A stretch of 8,162 nt of DNA from Gammaproteobacteria bacterium (GTDB lineage Bacteria > Pseudomonadota > Gammaproteobacteria > GCA-002705445 > GCA-002716945), in assembly GCA_002701705.1 (NCBI GenBank), contig NZWU01000028.1, positions 9,027 through 17,188 on the forward strand, read 5' to 3'. Positions 6,475 to 8,162 of the stretch are shown here, piece after piece (the stretch's first letter is position 1; each line of letters starts with the position of its first letter). The notes under the pieces were generated by a model. That model ran no database searches and was not told the DNA's origin. It saw only the letters and a list, made by a program, of their open reading frames with translations. Made by a program: the position numbers and the translations under genes.

Positions 6475-7412
6475 ATATCAATTTCATACGAATTTTTTAT
6501 CCGATCAGTCAAAATATTTTCAAAAATAGATGGATCCTTAATGTGCGTTATTTCACCAATTTTTGGAAAGTGTAAATCTATTAATCGTGAAAGATAAAAT
6601 CTAAGCGCACCTGTAACTAGCGCAGCTTTCCATTGTAATTTTTCTTCATTAGTTATTTCTCTGTATTTATTATACTCTGATAGTAGCAAATTTTGTTTTT
6701 CATGATTAATAGAATTGTTTTCTTTGTTGCACCAATCATTTGAAACCACTGCAAGATCATAGATATATGTGCCTGTACATGAATAATAAAAGTCAATCAT
6801 TCCTGAAATTTTGCCATTTGAAAATAAAACATTGTCTCTAAAAAGATCAGCATGAATCATGCCAGATGGTAAATTAGCTTCTGAAAAAATTTTCTGAATT
6901 TTAATTGAATCCTTAATTAATTTTAATTTATTTTCATCAAGCAAACCCTTTAACTTTTCCAACGCCTTCTCAGCCCACATGAGACCTCTAGGGTTTAGTA
7001 TTTCTGATGAAAAATCTGATCCACATGCGTGAAAATCAGAAAGGGTCTTTCCTAATTGGATACAATGCTCATTATTTGGCTGGCTAATTGATTCTCCATC
7101 TAGTTTCTGTATTACCGCAGATGGTTTATTTTTAATAATTTTGTATAATTCACTATTATTTGATTCAATTACTAGAGGAGATTTTAAACCTTTAAGGTTT
7201 ACATGATTCATAAATGATAAGTAATTATTAACTTTTTCAGCTTTTATCGCCTCAAAAATAGTAAATATAAATTCACCATTGTCTGTCACAAGTAAATAGT
7301 TAGTATTTTCTATACCTTCTGATATACCAGAAAAATTTATAATCCTTCCTAGTGAGTAATTTTTAAGATGCAATTCTAATTCAGCTTCGGTTATTTTTGT
7401 ATATACAGACAT
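6471..7412 (-). CDS. thrB: Homoserine kinase, APH-fold type (ThrB of the Pseudomonas kind)
   Basis: The enzyme phosphorylates homoserine with ATP to O-phosphohomoserine, the substrate of threonine synthase, in the cytoplasm. The 313 residues match the roughly 316-residue family with the aminoglycoside-phosphotransferase fold, unrelated to the GHMP-type ThrB of E. coli. Evidence is the N-terminus MSVYT and SEGIENTNYLL (31-41), the catalytic loop MIHADLFRDNVLF (185-197) with H187, D189 and N194, the metal-binding MIDFYYS (205-211) with D207, and IYDLAVVSNDWC (217-228), which is typical of homoserine kinase rather than choline or drug kinases. The start is supported by the family N-terminus MSV(F/Y)T; there is no clear Shine-Dalgarno. 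It heads a leftward operon with dctQ and dctM, joined by ATGA. A homoserine kinase translationally coupled to TRAP membrane subunits is unusual, whereas lying next to polA is familiar from Pseudomonas and related bacteria. Divergent transcription from polA differs from the arrangement I know there. Confidence 0.93.
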   Translation of the reverse strand: MSVYTKITEAELELHLKNYSLGRIINFSGISEGIENTNYLLVTDNGEFIFTIFEAIKAEKVNNYLSFMNHVNLKGLKSPLVIESNNSELYKIIKNKPSAVIQKLDGESISQPNNEHCIQLGKTLSDFHACGSDFSSEILNPRGLMWAEKALEKLKGLLDENKLKLIKDSIKIQKIFSEANLPSGMIHADLFRDNVLFSNGKISGMIDFYYSCTGTYIYDLAVVSNDWCNKENNSINHEKQNLLLSEYNKYREITNEEKLQWKAALVTGALRFYLSRLIDLHFPKIGEITHIKDPSIFENILTDRIKNSYEIDI

Positions 7413-7434
7413 AGCTATTTCAGCTTATTATAAG
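7406..7434 (+). promoter_or_regulatory. Candidate sigma-70 promoter for polA
   Basis: CAGACA (7406-7411, four of six matches to TTGACA), a 17-base spacer and TATAAG (7429-7434, five of six matches to TATAAT) lie ahead of polA. The implied start near 7441 gives a leader of about 33 bases. The -35 box overlaps the thrB start codon, and the -10 box overlaps the -10 box of the opposing thrB promoter. TATAAA at 7436-7441 is an alternative -10 but has a poor -35. In AT-rich DNA such matches are common by chance. Confidence 0.38.
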
Positions 7435-7455
7435 TTATAAATCTTTTTTTGGAAT
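7427..7455 (-). promoter_or_regulatory. Candidate sigma-70 promoter for thrB-dctQ-dctM
   Basis: Read leftward, a perfect TATAAT occupies 7427-7432, with a weak -35 ATTCCA (7450-7455, three of six) at 17-base spacing. The -10 box ends only 14 bases before the thrB ATG at 7412, so the transcript would have a leader of about seven bases. That fits the lack of a Shine-Dalgarno before thrB. The 61-base spacer leaves little room for any other promoter. Confidence 0.42.
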
Positions 7456-7465
7456 AAACTTATCT

Positions 7466-7469
7466 AAGG
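7466..7469 (+). promoter_or_regulatory. Weak ribosome binding site of polA
   Basis: AAGG lies four bases before the ATG at 7474, a short spacing. An in-frame TAA at 7465-7467 rules out any further upstream start, so the ATG at 7474 is the first possible one. It leaves 12 residues before the conserved LVDGSSYLYRA segment. Confidence 0.4.
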
Positions 7470-7473
7470 TTAT

Positions 7474-8162
7474 ATGATTTTAGTTGATAAAAATAGAGAT
7501 AATTTTGTTCTCGTTGACGGGTCTTCTTATTTGTACAGAGCTTTCTATGCTCTTCCAAATTTAACAACTGTTTCTGGATTTAACACTGGAGCGATTCATG
7601 GTGTTGTTAATATGATTAATAAGTTGATCAAAAATTATAAACCCAAATATTTGTCTGTTGTTTTTGACCCAAAAGGAAAAATTTTCAGACATGATATTTA
7701 TAAAGAATATAAAGCTAATAGAAAAGCAATGCCTAAGGAACTTAGTGAACAAGTGCCACCATTAATAGATTTTATTAAATCACTTGGCATTACAGTTCTA
7801 CAAGTACCTGGAGTAGAAGCAGATGATGTTATTGCAACACTAGCAACTAAGTTATCATCAAAAAAAAATAGAGTGGTTATATCATCTGGAGATAAAGACT
7901 TAGCGCAGTTAGTTACTGAAGATATTGTTCTAATTAATAGTATTGACGATAGAATTCTAGACATTAATGGAGTTAAGAAAAAATTTGGCATCCTACCTAA
8001 TCAGATTCTTGATTATCTTATGTTAGTTGGCGATACATCAGACAATATACCAGGGGTTGAAAAAGTTGGGCCAAAAACAGCAGTTGAATTACTTACAAAG
8101 TATAATTCAGTTAACGGGATCTTTTCTAAATTGGATCAAATAACTGGCAAACTAAAAGAAAA
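7474..8162 (+). CDS. polA: DNA polymerase I, N-terminal 5'-nuclease domain (3' end outside the window)
   Basis: The frame runs from ATG 7474 to the window end without a stop, giving 229 residues of an enzyme of about 900. The visible part is the 5'-3' exonuclease/flap endonuclease domain, which removes RNA primers and displaced strands during Okazaki-fragment maturation and repair. The acidic metal-binding set is complete: D15 in LVDGSSYLYRAFYALP, D65 in VVFDPKG, E115, D117 and D118 in GVEADDVIATL, D140 and D142 in SSGDKDLAQLV, and D187 and D190 in VGDTSDNIPG. Each sits two residues after its E. coli counterpart. KEYKANRKAMP (77-87) is the arginine/lysine-rich arch region, and NIPGVEKVGPKTAVELL (191-207) is the DNA-binding helix-three-turn-helix. 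The 3'-5' exonuclease and polymerase domains lie beyond the edge. polA is divergent from thrB. A run of nine A (7860-7868) occurs at codons S129 to N132. Confidence 0.97.
   Translation, partial: MILVDKNRDNFVLVDGSSYLYRAFYALPNLTTVSGFNTGAIHGVVNMINKLIKNYKPKYLSVVFDPKGKIFRHDIYKEYKANRKAMPKELSEQVPPLIDFIKSLGITVLQVPGVEADDVIATLATKLSSKKNRVVISSGDKDLAQLVTEDIVLINSIDDRILDINGVKKKFGILPNQILDYLMLVGDTSDNIPGVEKVGPKTAVELLTKYNSVNGIFSKLDQITGKLKE

Noticed and set aside
7561..7991. Two leftward open frames opposite polA
   Set aside because: Both are antisense to the conserved 5'-nuclease domain and have no supporting start signals or recognisable domains.

Overview
The window is a gene-dense, AT-rich piece (by eye about one third G+C) of a proteobacterial chromosome, most probably from a gammaproteobacterium with a compact genome. 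The evidence is UbiB and an APH-fold ThrB of the Pseudomonas type, together with UvrD and PolA sequences that follow the gammaproteobacterial versions closely. The AT bias, overlapping genes and very short spacers suggest a streamlined marine or symbiont-like lineage; that is inference, and I cannot name a species.

Layout. The left half is read rightward as a tight run: ubiB (5' end outside the window), uvrD (overlapping ubiB by one base) and the periplasmic substrate-binding gene of a TRAP transporter (one base after uvrD). The right half is read leftward as an equally tight run: thrB, the small TRAP membrane subunit (dctQ) and the large TRAP membrane subunit (dctM), each joined by a four-base ATGA overlap. 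The two runs meet tail to tail with one base between the stop codons of the binding protein and of dctM. At the right edge polA is read rightward, divergent from thrB across a 61-base spacer that must carry both promoters. The window ends inside polA, after its 5'-nuclease domain.

How the genes work together. Binding protein, dctQ and dctM supply the three parts of one TRAP transporter, although they lie on opposite strands. The binding protein carries a twin-arginine signal and the residues that bind substrate and metal in the 2-oxoacid protein TakP, so uptake of a 2-oxo or 2-hydroxy acid is the best guess. ThrB commits homoserine to threonine, the precursor of 2-oxobutyrate and isoleucine. 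Its translational coupling to the transporter may be meaningful or may only reflect operon packing. UbiB (ubiquinone synthesis), UvrD and PolA (DNA repair and replication) are housekeeping genes.

There is no tRNA, rRNA, CRISPR array, insertion sequence or phage gene, and no gene-free stretch longer than 61 bases. I found no new defence or mobile system. The points worth a second look are the split, convergent TRAP locus, the thrB-dctQM coupling, the overlapping thrB/polA promoters, and nine-base A/T runs in uvrD, dctQ and polA.
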